Shown: one piece after another, positions 54,988 to 63,587 of the stretch
How positions within the stretch are numbered: the stretch's first letter is position 1
Layout: every line of letters starts with the position of its first letter
NCBI RefSeq assembly: GCF_000518865.1
Contig: NZ_JAEK01000017.1
Coordinates: 27,221-91,114 of the forward strand
Direction: 5' to 3'
Length of the DNA stretch: 63,894 nucleotides
DNA from: Bacillus sp. J37
GTDB lineage: Bacteria > Bacillota > Bacilli > Bacillales > Bacillaceae
Made by a program: the position numbers and the translations under genes
Notes under the pieces: model-generated
Databases searched by the model: none
What the model saw: only the letters and a program-made list of their open reading frames with translations
Told to the model about the DNA's origin: nothing

Positions 54988-55707
54988 GTGAAAATTGCAT
55001 TTATTTCAGATATACATGGTAATGCTGTTGCACTTGAAGCAGTCTTAAAAGATCTAAAAAAGAAAAATATTGAAAAAATTTGTGTTCTTGGTGACATATG
55101 CTATAGAGGACCTGAACCAAAAAGATCGTTAGAACTTATTCAATCCTTACAAGCTGATGTGATAAAAGGAAATGCTGATGAATGGATTGTGAGAGGGGTT
55201 CGGCAAGGAGAAGTTCCTGATGGAGCTCTTGTAATGATGAACAAGGAACGTGAATGGATATGTTCTAACCTTGAATCAACAGATATCGACTATTTATCTC
55301 AGCTACCTACAGAGTTATGCCTAAATGAACATGGTATTGAAATCTTTGCTTTTCATGCAACACCTAACAGTTTATTTGAAGTGATACCCCAAAACGTAGA
55401 AGACAGTCTGTTACATGAAAAGGTGTTATCGAAAAAGGATGCAACTATTTATCTTTATGCTCATATTCATAAGCCTTATATTCGGTACATTAATGGTAGA
55501 GTGATCATGAATATTGGGAGTGTAGGACTACCCTTTGATGGTGTAACCAAAGCATCTTACGGTGTTATCACAATTAATGAGAATGAATTTAGTACATCTA
55601 TTGAAAGAGTTGGCTATGATATTGAAAAGGTTTTGAAACAGTATAGAGAAGTCGGTTATCCAAATGCTGATATGATGATACAGGTTCTTAAAAATGGTAG
55701 GATATAA
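54988..55707 (+). CDS. Metallophosphoesterase family protein
   Basis: A 239-residue calcineurin-like phosphoesterase with the metal motifs FISDIHGN, VLGDICYRGP, GNADEW, FHATPNS and YAHIHKP. GTG 54988 (MKIAFISDIHGN) is preferred because GGAGGG then lies eight bases upstream; the ATG six bases earlier is too close to that site. It resembles the YfcE/PphA-type phosphodiesterases. Substrate unknown. About 180 bases separate the divergent yyaC start. Confidence 0.88.
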   Translation: MKIAFISDIHGNAVALEAVLKDLKKKNIEKICVLGDICYRGPEPKRSLELIQSLQADVIKGNADEWIVRGVRQGEVPDGALVMMNKEREWICSNLESTDIDYLSQLPTELCLNEHGIEIFAFHATPNSLFEVIPQNVEDSLLHEKVLSKKDATIYLYAHIHKPYIRYINGRVIMNIGSVGLPFDGVTKASYGVITINENEFSTSIERVGYDIEKVLKQYREVGYPNADMMIQVLKNGRI

Positions 55708-55833
55708 AATAAATTTATTTCTCGGGAAAGCGCAAAACATTACAAAAACGTAGTTCTTGGTCGTAACATGCTGGTTATGGGATGTAGAGATTTCTCGGAT
55801 GAATTTTTTGTGGAATCAGATAAGGGTGCGGCT

Positions 55834-56676
55834 CTACCGGTTATTCTCAACAAATTGGTAGAGCTGGTTTATTTCTTCCATGTGTGAAACACCTTCATTT
55901 GATGGTGTTTCAAGAACAAAAGGAATTTCTGATAATAGATCTAACTGAAAGAATTTTATAAATTCATCACTTTCTATGAATCCATTACCAAAAATATTCG
56001 CATGTCTATCTTTACGTGATCCAAGCGGGTATTTAGAATTATTTAAGTGTATAGCTTCCAGATATTCAAGGTAACCTAGTTCAATTGCTTTTTGCCAAAA
56101 TTCCTCATTTTGTTGCCCGCTCCATAGACCACTTGCAAAAGCATGACAAGTATCGAGACAAAATCCGACTTTTTCGGGGTTATCTATTAGGCTCCTAATT
56201 TGAACAAGCTCTTCCAATGTTGTCCCCAGTGCTCCTGATGTACCGGCATTATTTTCAATTAACAACTTGCATTTTCCATTCCATTGCGATAAAACAAGAT
56301 TTAACATCTCAATCATTACCTGATAGCTTGTCAGTGGATGATCTGCATCGAGAAGATGCCCGAAATGAACAACTACTCCGATAGATCCACAACTTTCAGC
56401 AATCTCTAAATCATTTAACAATGATGCAATCGTTAGTTCCCTTTTCTCTAATGATGGAGTAAGAGAAGTAGGGTAAGGTGTATGTGCTATGGATACAAGA
56501 TCATGTTCATGACAAAATCCGGAGCATTGATGTGCATCTTCTAAATTAAACACTTTCACTGACAAGCTCCTTGGATTTTTCGGAAAGTACTGAAATGCTT
56601 TAGCACCTATGGTATATGCATGTTTAGCAGCGGCAAAATATCCATTTTTAATACTCACATGACAACCAAATTTCAT
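55834..56676 (-). CDS. Endonuclease IV-family AP endonuclease homologue
   Basis: A 280-residue TIM-barrel enzyme of the Nfo family, which cuts at abasic sites in DNA. Metal ligands are seen in FGCHVSIKNG, HFGH, LIENNAG, GFCLDTCHAFASG, HLNNSK and DRHANIFGNGFI. It is slightly shorter than the usual enzyme and somewhat diverged (for example the start MKFGCHVSIKNGYFAA), so it may be a paralogue of the main nfo. It is convergent with the phosphoesterase gene. Confidence 0.85.
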   Translation of the reverse strand: MKFGCHVSIKNGYFAAAKHAYTIGAKAFQYFPKNPRSLSVKVFNLEDAHQCSGFCHEHDLVSIAHTPYPTSLTPSLEKRELTIASLLNDLEIAESCGSIGVVVHFGHLLDADHPLTSYQVMIEMLNLVLSQWNGKCKLLIENNAGTSGALGTTLEELVQIRSLIDNPEKVGFCLDTCHAFASGLWSGQQNEEFWQKAIELGYLEYLEAIHLNNSKYPLGSRKDRHANIFGNGFIESDEFIKFFQLDLLSEIPFVLETPSNEGVSHMEEINQLYQFVENNR

Positions 56677-56848
56677 TTATCTCACCCTAACCGTCACTTA
56701 AGTTGTTTTCATCTTCTTATTATTTATAAAATAAAACACTTTATTCTTTAGTTGATTATATATTGTAAAACATATCATTTGTTATTTAGTCTCATAAATA
56801 TTAACCTTATTAAATAATAGCTTATTACATTGAAAGAGGAGGGCTTTT

Positions 56849-58030
56849 TTGGATTCTCAGCAATTAAATGCATTACATAAAGAAAAGATTTGGACACGTG
56901 ACTTTATATTAATTTGTATATCAAACTTTTTTATTTTCCTTGGGTTTCAAATGACCTTGCCAACGATTCCACTTTATGTAGAAGAGTTAGGGGGAAATGA
57001 CCAGCTAATTGGACTTGTTGTTAGTATTTTCACCTTTTCAGCATTATTAGTAAGATCCTATGCAGGGCATGCACTTGAAACAAGAGGCAGGAAATTTGTG
57101 TATTTAACTGGTATTTTGATTTTTATTGTTTCCGTTGGATCCTTTGGCTTTCTTCCGGCGATAGGATTTTTATTTTTTATGAGATTTATTCAAGGTATTG
57201 GTTGGGGGTTTTCTACAACAGCATCTGGAACAATTGCGAGTGATATCATCCCCTCAAAGAGACGTGGAGAAGGAATGGGATACTATGGCTTATCAGGAAA
57301 CATCGCATTAGCCTTTGGGCCATCATTGGGACTTTCCTTAGCTGGGGTTTTATCATATACACAATTATTTATGATTTGTGCAATCCTAGGGTTAATAGCG
57401 TTTCTCCTTTCGTCAAGAATACGCTATAAAACCATCGAAAAAACACAACAAGTAGGTAAAAAAGAAAAATGGGATATTTATGAAAAAACTGCACTCAAAC
57501 CGTCCCTGTTGCTTTTTTTCATTACAGTAACCTTTGGGGGAATTGCGTCTTTCCTGCCATTATATACTGCTCAAAAAGGAATTTCAGGTATCCAATGGTA
57601 TTTCCTTGTTTTTGCTTTGGCTTTGATGGCATCCAGAACGTTTGCTGGAAAAATATATGATGTAAAAGGACATCGTGCAATTTTTATACCTGGAACTATT
57701 CTCATTGTAGCTGCCATGATTTTATTAGCATGGTTATTAAATACAACCGTTCTGTTAATTGCTGCTGTATTATATGGAATAGGCTTTGGATCCGTACAGC
57801 CAGCTCTACAGGCATGGTCAATAGAGAATGCGCCGAAACATAGAAGAGGTATGGCAAATGCAACCTTCTTTTCTTCCTTTGATCTAGGTGTTGGAATGGG
57901 TGCTTTATTGTTTGGACAGATAGGTCATTTATTCGGATATCATACAATTTATTTGGTTTCAGCTTTTTCTGTTTTCATGTCGATCATATTATATATAGTT
58001 CTTATCAACAACGATAAAAAAGAGTTGTAA
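56849..58030 (+). CDS. MFS transporter
   Basis: A 393-residue carrier with 12 membrane segments. Loop 2-3 contains the major facilitator motif as YAGHALETRGRKFVYLTG. The segment FIQGIGWGFSTTASGTIASD (TM4-5) resembles the drug-efflux group. A central charged loop divides the two halves. TTG 56849 has AGAGGAGGG upstream. An exporter of drugs or metabolites is likely; the substrate is unknown. Confidence 0.88.
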   Translation: MDSQQLNALHKEKIWTRDFILICISNFFIFLGFQMTLPTIPLYVEELGGNDQLIGLVVSIFTFSALLVRSYAGHALETRGRKFVYLTGILIFIVSVGSFGFLPAIGFLFFMRFIQGIGWGFSTTASGTIASDIIPSKRRGEGMGYYGLSGNIALAFGPSLGLSLAGVLSYTQLFMICAILGLIAFLLSSRIRYKTIEKTQQVGKKEKWDIYEKTALKPSLLLFFITVTFGGIASFLPLYTAQKGISGIQWYFLVFALALMASRTFAGKIYDVKGHRAIFIPGTILIVAAMILLAWLLNTTVLLIAAVLYGIGFGSVQPALQAWSIENAPKHRRGMANATFFSSFDLGVGMGALLFGQIGHLFGYHTIYLVSAFSVFMSIILYIVLINNDKKEL

Positions 58031-58147
58031 TATATTCTGTCATACTACTAGAAAAACCATGTCAGATAATCTTACAAATGCCTTTTGATATATGAATTTT
58101 CTGATAATATGATAGTAACAGATCAAAGAGAAAGGGTTGTGTTCTTA

Positions 58148-58267
58148 ATGACAATTAGAGAGATAAGAGAAAATATGATTAAAAAAGTAGCGGATGAGTT
58201 TAAAATTACTCCTGAACAAGCAATAGAACTTATTAATAGCAGTTTCGAGATAGGGGAACCAGAGTGA
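58148..58267 (+). CDS. Very small helical protein
   Basis: A 39-residue peptide (MTIREIRENMIKKVADEFKI, then TPEQAIELINSSFE) with a helix-turn-helix-like pattern. ATG 58148 has AAAGGG about 11 bases upstream. The sequence looks designed rather than random, and a terminator follows. A role is not known. Confidence 0.5.
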   Translation: MTIREIRENMIKKVADEFKITPEQAIELINSSFEIGEPE

Positions 58268-58305
58268 GTAGATAGTTTTCTGGTGGCCTTATGATAAATA
58301 AGAAA

Positions 58306-58334
58306 AAGAGGCATCTAAAAAGGATGTCTCTTCA
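58306..58334 (+). terminator. Terminator-like hairpin
   Basis: AAGAGGCATC and GGATGTCTCTT pair with one mismatch. The T tail is poor. Confidence 0.6.
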
Positions 58335-58461
58335 TTATTATGGGCATTTTTGTGTGTGAACTTTCCTTACGTAGAAATTTAGGGGTAAAACATTCCTTAG
58401 GAAAAAACATGAGTAAGAGACGGAATATTATAAATAAAGCGAAAATTTAATAAATAATTCT

Positions 58462-58480
58462 TGTTAGAAAACGGTTACTG
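58462..58480 (+). promoter_or_regulatory. Candidate TnrA/GlnR box upstream of tnrA
   Basis: TGTTAGAAAACGGTTACTG resembles the TnrA/GlnR consensus TGTNAN7TNACA. The left half is perfect, the right half is one base too far away and has one mismatch. It sits about 60-80 bases upstream of tnrA, where self-activation is known in B. subtilis. Confidence 0.35.
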
Positions 58481-58540
58481 TTGCTAAAGTAAAAAAGAGA
58501 TTAACTGAACGAAATTTATCATTTATAAGAGGGGATTCAT

Positions 58541-58861
58541 ATGGAGAAAAGTATGTCATACCGTGATAAAAAAGTAATGTCAATGGGAACAGTATGTGAA
58601 ATGACAGGATTATCGGAGAGAAGAATCCGCTACTATGAAGAAAGAAAACTAATTTTTCCTGAGCGTACTTCAACTGGTTTCCGTAAATATTCCTTTTCAG
58701 ATATTGAAAAACTAATGGACATTGCAGAAAAAGTAGAAGAAGGTGTTCAAACAGATGAAATACGGAGAGATTATAGAAAAAAGGAAACAGATGCTGAATT
58801 AAAGAAAAAAATGATTAGAGGACAATTAAACTCACACTTTCAGAGAAGCGGATTTAAGTAA
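58541..58861 (+). CDS. tnrA: MerR-family nitrogen regulator TnrA
   Basis: A 106-residue MerR-type regulator. [20 protein letters not shown], then [19 protein letters not shown] and [17 protein letters not shown] are the TnrA/GlnR winged helix. The C-terminus [17 protein letters not shown] is the short tail by which TnrA binds feedback-inhibited glutamine synthetase, shorter than the GlnR tail. There is no glnA next to it, as expected for tnrA rather than glnR. TnrA turns nitrogen-limitation genes on and represses gltAB in B. subtilis. The start has AGAGGGG upstream. Confidence 0.93.
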   Translation: MEKSMSYRDKKVMSMGTVCEMTGLSERRIRYYEERKLIFPERTSTGFRKYSFSDIEKLMDIAEKVEEGVQTDEIRRDYRKKETDAELKKKMIRGQLNSHFQRSGFK

Positions 58862-58880
58862 ATGATAACGAAAATAGAAG

Positions 58881-58911
58881 AGAATGCGAAAACATTGCAT
58901 TCTTTTTTTTT
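58881..58911 (+). terminator. Terminator of tnrA
   Basis: AGAATGC (58881-58887) pairs with GCATTCT (58897-58903), followed by a run of T. Confidence 0.92.
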
Positions 58912-58992
58912 ATGTAGAAATGTATATAAATAGTCATGTGCCTAGCTTTCTATAAAATATGATAAAAAGAGGATTGAAATGGAGGTGAATGC

Positions 58993-59421
58993 ATGGCCGT
59001 TGTAAAAGCGACTGAAACAGATATTGCCTTATTAGCTAGGCTGCTTCGTGCAGAAGCCGAAGGAGAAGGGATTCAAGGTATGCTTTTAGTCGGAAATGTA
59101 GGAATAAATCGGATTCGTTCCAACTGTTCGGATTTTAAGGGATTACGAACAATTCCGAATATGATTTTTCAACCACATGCTTTTGAAGCCACAACCAAAG
59201 GTTATTTTTTTCAAAGGGCCAGGGAAAGTGAAAAAAGACTTGCTCGTAGAGTCGTAAACGGTGATAGGTTTTGGCCGGCGAAATTTAGCCTATGGTATTT
59301 TCGTCCTCAGGGTGATTGTCCTCCACAATGGTACAATCAGCCGCTTGTGGGGAGATTCAAACTTCATTGTTTTTATGAGCCTACTGCAGAAGAATGTGAA
59401 AATATCTATAATACATTTTGA
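58993..59421 (+). CDS. cwlJ: Spore cortex-lytic enzyme CwlJ
   Basis: A 142-residue cell wall hydrolase of the SleB/CwlJ catalytic domain, the same length as B. subtilis CwlJ. It acts in the spore coat on the cortex during germination, needing GerQ and responding to calcium dipicolinate. The conserved LARLLRAEAEGEGIQGMLLVG-type first helix, VGINRI, FQPHAFEA and the C-terminal WPAKFSLWYF are present. The catalytic Glu is in the AEAEGE segment. No signal peptide is seen, as is normal for CwlJ. GGAGGTG precedes the ATG. No gerQ gene lies near it in this window. Confidence 0.93.
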   Translation: MAVVKATETDIALLARLLRAEAEGEGIQGMLLVGNVGINRIRSNCSDFKGLRTIPNMIFQPHAFEATTKGYFFQRARESEKRLARRVVNGDRFWPAKFSLWYFRPQGDCPPQWYNQPLVGRFKLHCFYEPTAEECENIYNTF

Positions 59422-59431
59422 TGGCGTTAAA

Positions 59432-59474
59432 AAGGAAAACGACATTCCTAATCCTCCTGTTCGTTTTCCTTCTT
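59432..59474 (+). terminator. Terminator of cwlJ
   Basis: AAGGAAAACGA (59432-59442) pairs perfectly with TCGTTTTCCTT (59461-59471). Confidence 0.85.
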
Positions 59475-60112
59475 AAGTGTGTCCATTCTTCATTTCTTTA
59501 TAATGCGCGCACCAAACTGTTTGCTCTATTGTCATATGTATATGCACCTTAACATTTGTTCTTGCATGCTTTCACATTATTTCAAGGTTGACGAGCTTTA
59601 TTTCGACAAAACTAGATGTATCTGAATGAAAATATAGAATAAATGTATATAATTCCTTAACAGCGTCCAAAAAAGGTGGAAAAATGTAAATTTTTTTCAG
59701 TCTATCTGATTTCAAAACAAAAAGAGACAAAATATTCACTTTCATTTTCAAAACATATATTAACGGCTTTACATTTGTTCATTGAGTGTCCATTACAGGA
59801 AGACAACTTAAAATGCTTGATGATCATATAAAGTAACACTAATTATTTTTGTATAATATACAATTATAATAAACATAAAGGCAGAAGAAGAGGGAAAATC
59901 AATAATTGGGTTTAAGTTTAAACAAATTTTATATAAAGTAATGCTTTTTGAAAAGGCTCAATACAGATTTTTATCGACATAATATACATTTAATTTAACA
60001 TTTACCGACGAATTTATATAAAATTAACAAAAATATTACAAAACTCTTGATCAATCTTTACCAAAACCTAGTAAGCTTTTCATATTAAAATAAAATTTGG
60101 GAGGTTGCTAGG
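59475..60112. other. Long AT-rich intergenic region
   Basis: About 640 bases without a gene that I can support. It is AT-rich. The last 100 bases hold several TTAACA-like and TTTACC-like hexamers, but their spacing is irregular. GGGAGG before 60113 is the ribosome binding site of the next gene. Confidence 0.5.
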
Positions 60113-62167
60113 TTGAAATTTCAGCATATTATGAGCAAAACCATTTTTGCTGCTGCTTCATGTGTACTGCTTCTTTCTCCTGTTCAAACATCGGCTGCTA
60201 ATCATGTAATGAAATATGATGGAGAACATGGACAAGGTGTCCATGTTCAATTACTTGGGAGATACTCCAGTGGAGCTGGAATTGGTGAGGGAGGAACAGA
60301 GATTGTTGCGTATGATTCAATCTCCAAACATGCTTTTTCAGTAAATGGTTCAGCAAAGGCAGTAGATATTATTGATTTAAATGTTCTTAATGATTCTCAA
60401 GTGATCCCTCGTCTAAAACAGATCAATTTAAAAGATTTAGGTGTAGCTGCTTCTGATGTTACAAGTGTAGCGATTCATCCAAAAGGCGGGTATATTGCTG
60501 TTTCGGCACCAGCTGCAAATAAAGTTGATCCCGGATATGTTGTATTTATGTCAACAGAAGGTGTTTATCTATCACATGTAAAAGTTGGAGCCTTACCGGA
60601 TATGCTGACATTTACTCCGGATGGTTACTATGTGCTTGTTGCCAATGAAGGGGAGCCAAGTGATGATTACCAAACCAATCCAGAGGGTTCTGTTAGTATG
60701 ATTGATGTCTCAAATGGTGTGGAAGGAATAACAAATGATAGTGTCACACCTATTGAATTTGAAGAGGATATAATCGAAGAAGGAGTAAGAAAGGTTTCAG
60801 AAACTTCTACATTTGCCCAAGATCTTGAACCGGAATACATTGTTGTGGATGAAGAGAGTAAATATGCTTTTGTTGCACTTCAGGAAAATAATGCGATAGC
60901 AAAACTGGATCTTCATGCAAAAAGATTTGTCCAAGTAAAAAGTCTCGGATATAAGGATTTTTCTTTAGGGAAAAATAAGGTAGATGCTTCAAATGAGGAT
61001 AATGAGATCAACATCACTAACTGGCCTGTTTTATCAATGTACCAACCTGATGGAATGGCATCATACAAAGTGGATGGACAAACATACATATTATCGGCTA
61101 ATGAAGGTGATGCACAGGATTATGATGGCTTTTCAGAGGAAGAAAGAGTAGCAGATCTGAAAGAATCCTATGAATTAAATGCTGATTTATATGAGGGATA
61201 TACTCAAGAACAATTGAATCAGCTTATTGAAAATGGACTTTTTAATGAAGAACAAGTAGGAAGGCTGAATACAACAATATCAGCACCAAAGAATGATAAT
61301 GGTAAATATGAGGCGATTTATGGGTATGGAGCCAGGTCGTTTTCTATATGGAATGCTAAATCATTAGATTTAACATATGATAGTGGTTCTGATTTTGAGG
61401 AAATCACAAAGCAGGTATATGGGAAAGATAACTTTAATTCTAATAATGATGAAAATAATTTTGACTCCCGCAGTGATGATAAAGGGCCGGAGCCGGAGAC
61501 AGTAACAATTGGTCATGTTCAAGGTCAGAATTATGCTTTCATTGGCTTAGAGCGTGTTGGTGGAATCATGGTTTACGATATAGACAACCCTGAAAAACCG
61601 GTATTTAATAGATATTTCTCATCACGGATCTTTAATGGCGAGGAAAAGGTAACACTTGGTAATGGTGATACAGCTCCGGAAGGTTTAACTTTTATTCCGG
61701 CAGATGAAAGTCCAACTGGTCAAAATATTCTTTTAGCAGCACATGAAGTTTCCGGAACAATTGCTGCTTATCAAATTGGGATTGAAGTTGAAGAAGGGGA
61801 AAGTGAGCATCCGAATGAACCGGTTGATGAAGAGCAACCTGATACAGAAGTTCCCGATGAAAACCAACAACCAACAATTGACGAGGACCCTAAAGAGCCT
61901 AGTGATGATGAAACAATTGACAACAATGGTCATCAGGAACTTGTAGTAACAGAGGATAAAGAAGAAGTTAGACAAAATGATCAGATATTATCAGAACAAC
62001 AAAAAGTCACAGCTGCATTAGATGAAGCAGAAAAATCAGAAAGTGAAAACGGTTATCTCTTACCAAATACAGCTACGAATAACTTTACTATTCTTTTACT
62101 GGGAATGGTAAGTGTCATTATTGGTATAGGGCTGGTAGTAAAGAAAAGATTTATGGTAAAAGAATAG
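60113..62167 (+). CDS. Sortase-anchored choice-of-anchor I protein
   Basis: A 684-residue cell-surface protein with a signal peptide (IFAAASCVLLLSPVQTSA, cleaved near residue 29). The body carries beta-propeller-like repeats typical of the choice-of-anchor I family (GEGGTEIVAYDSISKHAFSVNG, LPDMLTFTPDGYYVLVANEG, NEGEPSDDY). A long acidic Pro/Glu spacer (about 560-640) leads to LPNTA at 650-654, followed by a membrane span and a KKRF charged tail, a sortase signal. LPNTA resembles LPDTA/S, the class D sortase signal used by Bacillus YhcR. Enzymatic activity is unknown. TTG 60113 follows GGGAGG. Confidence 0.88.
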   Translation: MKFQHIMSKTIFAAASCVLLLSPVQTSAANHVMKYDGEHGQGVHVQLLGRYSSGAGIGEGGTEIVAYDSISKHAFSVNGSAKAVDIIDLNVLNDSQVIPRLKQINLKDLGVAASDVTSVAIHPKGGYIAVSAPAANKVDPGYVVFMSTEGVYLSHVKVGALPDMLTFTPDGYYVLVANEGEPSDDYQTNPEGSVSMIDVSNGVEGITNDSVTPIEFEEDIIEEGVRKVSETSTFAQDLEPEYIVVDEESKYAFVALQENNAIAKLDLHAKRFVQVKSLGYKDFSLGKNKVDASNEDNEINITNWPVLSMYQPDGMASYKVDGQTYILSANEGDAQDYDGFSEEERVADLKESYELNADLYEGYTQEQLNQLIENGLFNEEQVGRLNTTISAPKNDNGKYEAIYGYGARSFSIWNAKSLDLTYDSGSDFEEITKQVYGKDNFNSNNDENNFDSRSDDKGPEPETVTIGHVQGQNYAFIGLERVGGIMVYDIDNPEKPVFNRYFSSRIFNGEEKVTLGNGDTAPEGLTFIPADESPTGQNILLAAHEVSGTIAAYQIGIEVEEGESEHPNEPVDEEQPDTEVPDENQQPTIDEDPKEPSDDETIDNNGHQELVVTEDKEEVRQNDQILSEQQKVTAALDEAEKSESENGYLLPNTATNNFTILLLGMVSVIIGIGLVVKKRFMVKE

Positions 62168-62181
62168 AAAGTTATAATGTG

Positions 62182-62211
62182 AGAGCGGGATAAATTCCTG
62201 CTCTTTTTTTA
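62182..62211 (+). terminator. Terminator of the anchored protein gene
   Basis: AGAGCGGGA (62182-62190) pairs with TCCTGCTCT (62196-62204) with one G-U pair, followed by seven T. The next 260 bases before the aminotransferase gene hold no gene that I can support. Confidence 0.88.
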
Positions 62212-62470
62212 TAATGGGTGGAGAGATATTTGGTCTAGGTTAAGTTTAATGGGATAATTGGTATGTTTAGGTTTTTTGATATTTAAAAATAATGTTGAAA
62301 TTGGTCTAATATAATATTTTTATTGATTATTTTGAATCTTTTGTCGAAAAAGAGTTGTTAATTACCTTATGAAAGATATAAAATAGAGAAATATAGAAAC
62401 TTGAATGAACATAACTTAATATGCTCAGAAGTGTGATGAAGATAAATTATTTGAGTGGGAGAGTTAAGAC

Positions 62471-63547
62471 ATGATGACAAAAACTAAGATCGATGTAACA
62501 TTAAGCAAAACAAAGAAGGAAAAACCACAATCAGATCAATTAGAATTTGGACGTGTATTTACAGATCATATGTTTGTAATGGATTATAGCCCAACGAAAG
62601 GATGGCATGATGCGAGAATCGTTCCATATGAACCTATTTCGTTAAGTCCGGCCTCAATGGTTTTTCATTATGGTCAAACTGTTTTTGAAGGATTAAAGGC
62701 ATACCGTACACAAGATGATAAAGTATTGCTATTTAGACCGGAAAAAAATATGCACAGACTGAATTTATCGAACGAACGCCTGTGTATTCCACAAATTGAT
62801 GGTGAATTTGTCATTGAAGCTTTAAAACAATTGGTTTCAATTGAAAAAGAATGGATCCCTACAGCGGAAGGAACTTCATTATATATTCGTCCATTTATTA
62901 TTCCGACAGAATATTTTTTAGGTGTTGCACCTTCTAATTTTTATCGTTTTATGATCATTCTTTCTCCAGTAGGCTCATATTATAAGGAAGGAATACATCC
63001 TGTAAAAATCTTTGTTGAAAATCATTATGTTCGTGCAGTTGATGGCGGTACAGGCAAGGCGAAAACCGGTGCAAACTACGCTGCGAGCTTAAAGGCTCAG
63101 GAAGAAGCAGCGAAAAAAGGTTACTCACAGGTATTATGGTTGGATGGAGTGGAGAAGAAATATATCGAAGAAGTAGGAAGTATGAATATTTTCTTCAAAA
63201 TTAATGGTGAGGTTGTTACACCTGAGTTAAATGGTAGTATTTTAGAAGGTGTAACAAGAAATTCAATTATTGAATTATTAAAATCTTGGAATATCCCCGT
63301 GTCAGAACGAAAAATATCTATGGAAGAAATTTATGACACCTATAAAAAAGGCCAACTTGAGGAAGTGTTCGGTACTGGAACAGCAGCAGTTATCTCTCCA
63401 GTTGGTGAGTTCCTATATAATGAACAAAAAATGGTGATTAACGATGGTTTAACCGGCGAACTATCTAAAAAACTATATGATACATTATCAGGTATTCAAA
63501 GAGGCACAATGCAGGATCCATTTAATTGGGTCATAGAAGTAAACTGA
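62471..63547 (+). CDS. ilvE: Branched-chain amino acid aminotransferase
   Basis: PLP-dependent fold-type IV transaminase, 358 residues, moving the amino group between glutamate and the 2-oxo acids of Leu, Ile and Val. SLSPASMVFHYGQTVFEGLK opens the core, RPFIIP and GKAKTGANYAAS follow with the PLP lysine at about K198, and EVFGTGTAAVISPVG binds the cofactor phosphate. Length and motifs fit YbgE/YwaA (IlvE/IlvK). ATG 62471 or the ATG just after it may be used; GGGAGAG precedes both. A perfect terminator follows, and a group II intron begins a few bases after it. Confidence 0.93.
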   Translation: MMTKTKIDVTLSKTKKEKPQSDQLEFGRVFTDHMFVMDYSPTKGWHDARIVPYEPISLSPASMVFHYGQTVFEGLKAYRTQDDKVLLFRPEKNMHRLNLSNERLCIPQIDGEFVIEALKQLVSIEKEWIPTAEGTSLYIRPFIIPTEYFLGVAPSNFYRFMIILSPVGSYYKEGIHPVKIFVENHYVRAVDGGTGKAKTGANYAASLKAQEEAAKKGYSQVLWLDGVEKKYIEEVGSMNIFFKINGEVVTPELNGSILEGVTRNSIIELLKSWNIPVSERKISMEEIYDTYKKGQLEEVFGTGTAAVISPVGEFLYNEQKMVINDGLTGELSKKLYDTLSGIQRGTMQDPFNWVIEVN

Positions 63548-63556
63548 TTTTGAAAA

Positions 63557-63585
63557 GACCGCCACTTTTTAGGCGGTCTTTTTAT
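63557..63585 (+). terminator. Terminator of ilvE, site of intron insertion
   Basis: GACCGCC (63557-63563) pairs with GGCGGTC (63572-63578), followed by TTTTTATT. A group II intron starts two bases after this tract. Confidence 0.92.
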
Positions 63586-63587
63586 TG

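Noticed and set aside
59990-60075. TTAACA/TTTACC hexamers resembling PhoP boxes upstream of the anchored protein
   Set aside because: Spacing is irregular (11 and 12 bases) and half of the hexamers are poor. A PhoP site cannot be supported.
62335-62365. Possible CodY box upstream of ilvE (TTTTGTCGAAAAA)
   Set aside because: It needs an inserted base to align and has further mismatches, so it does not meet the standard used for the gltA box.
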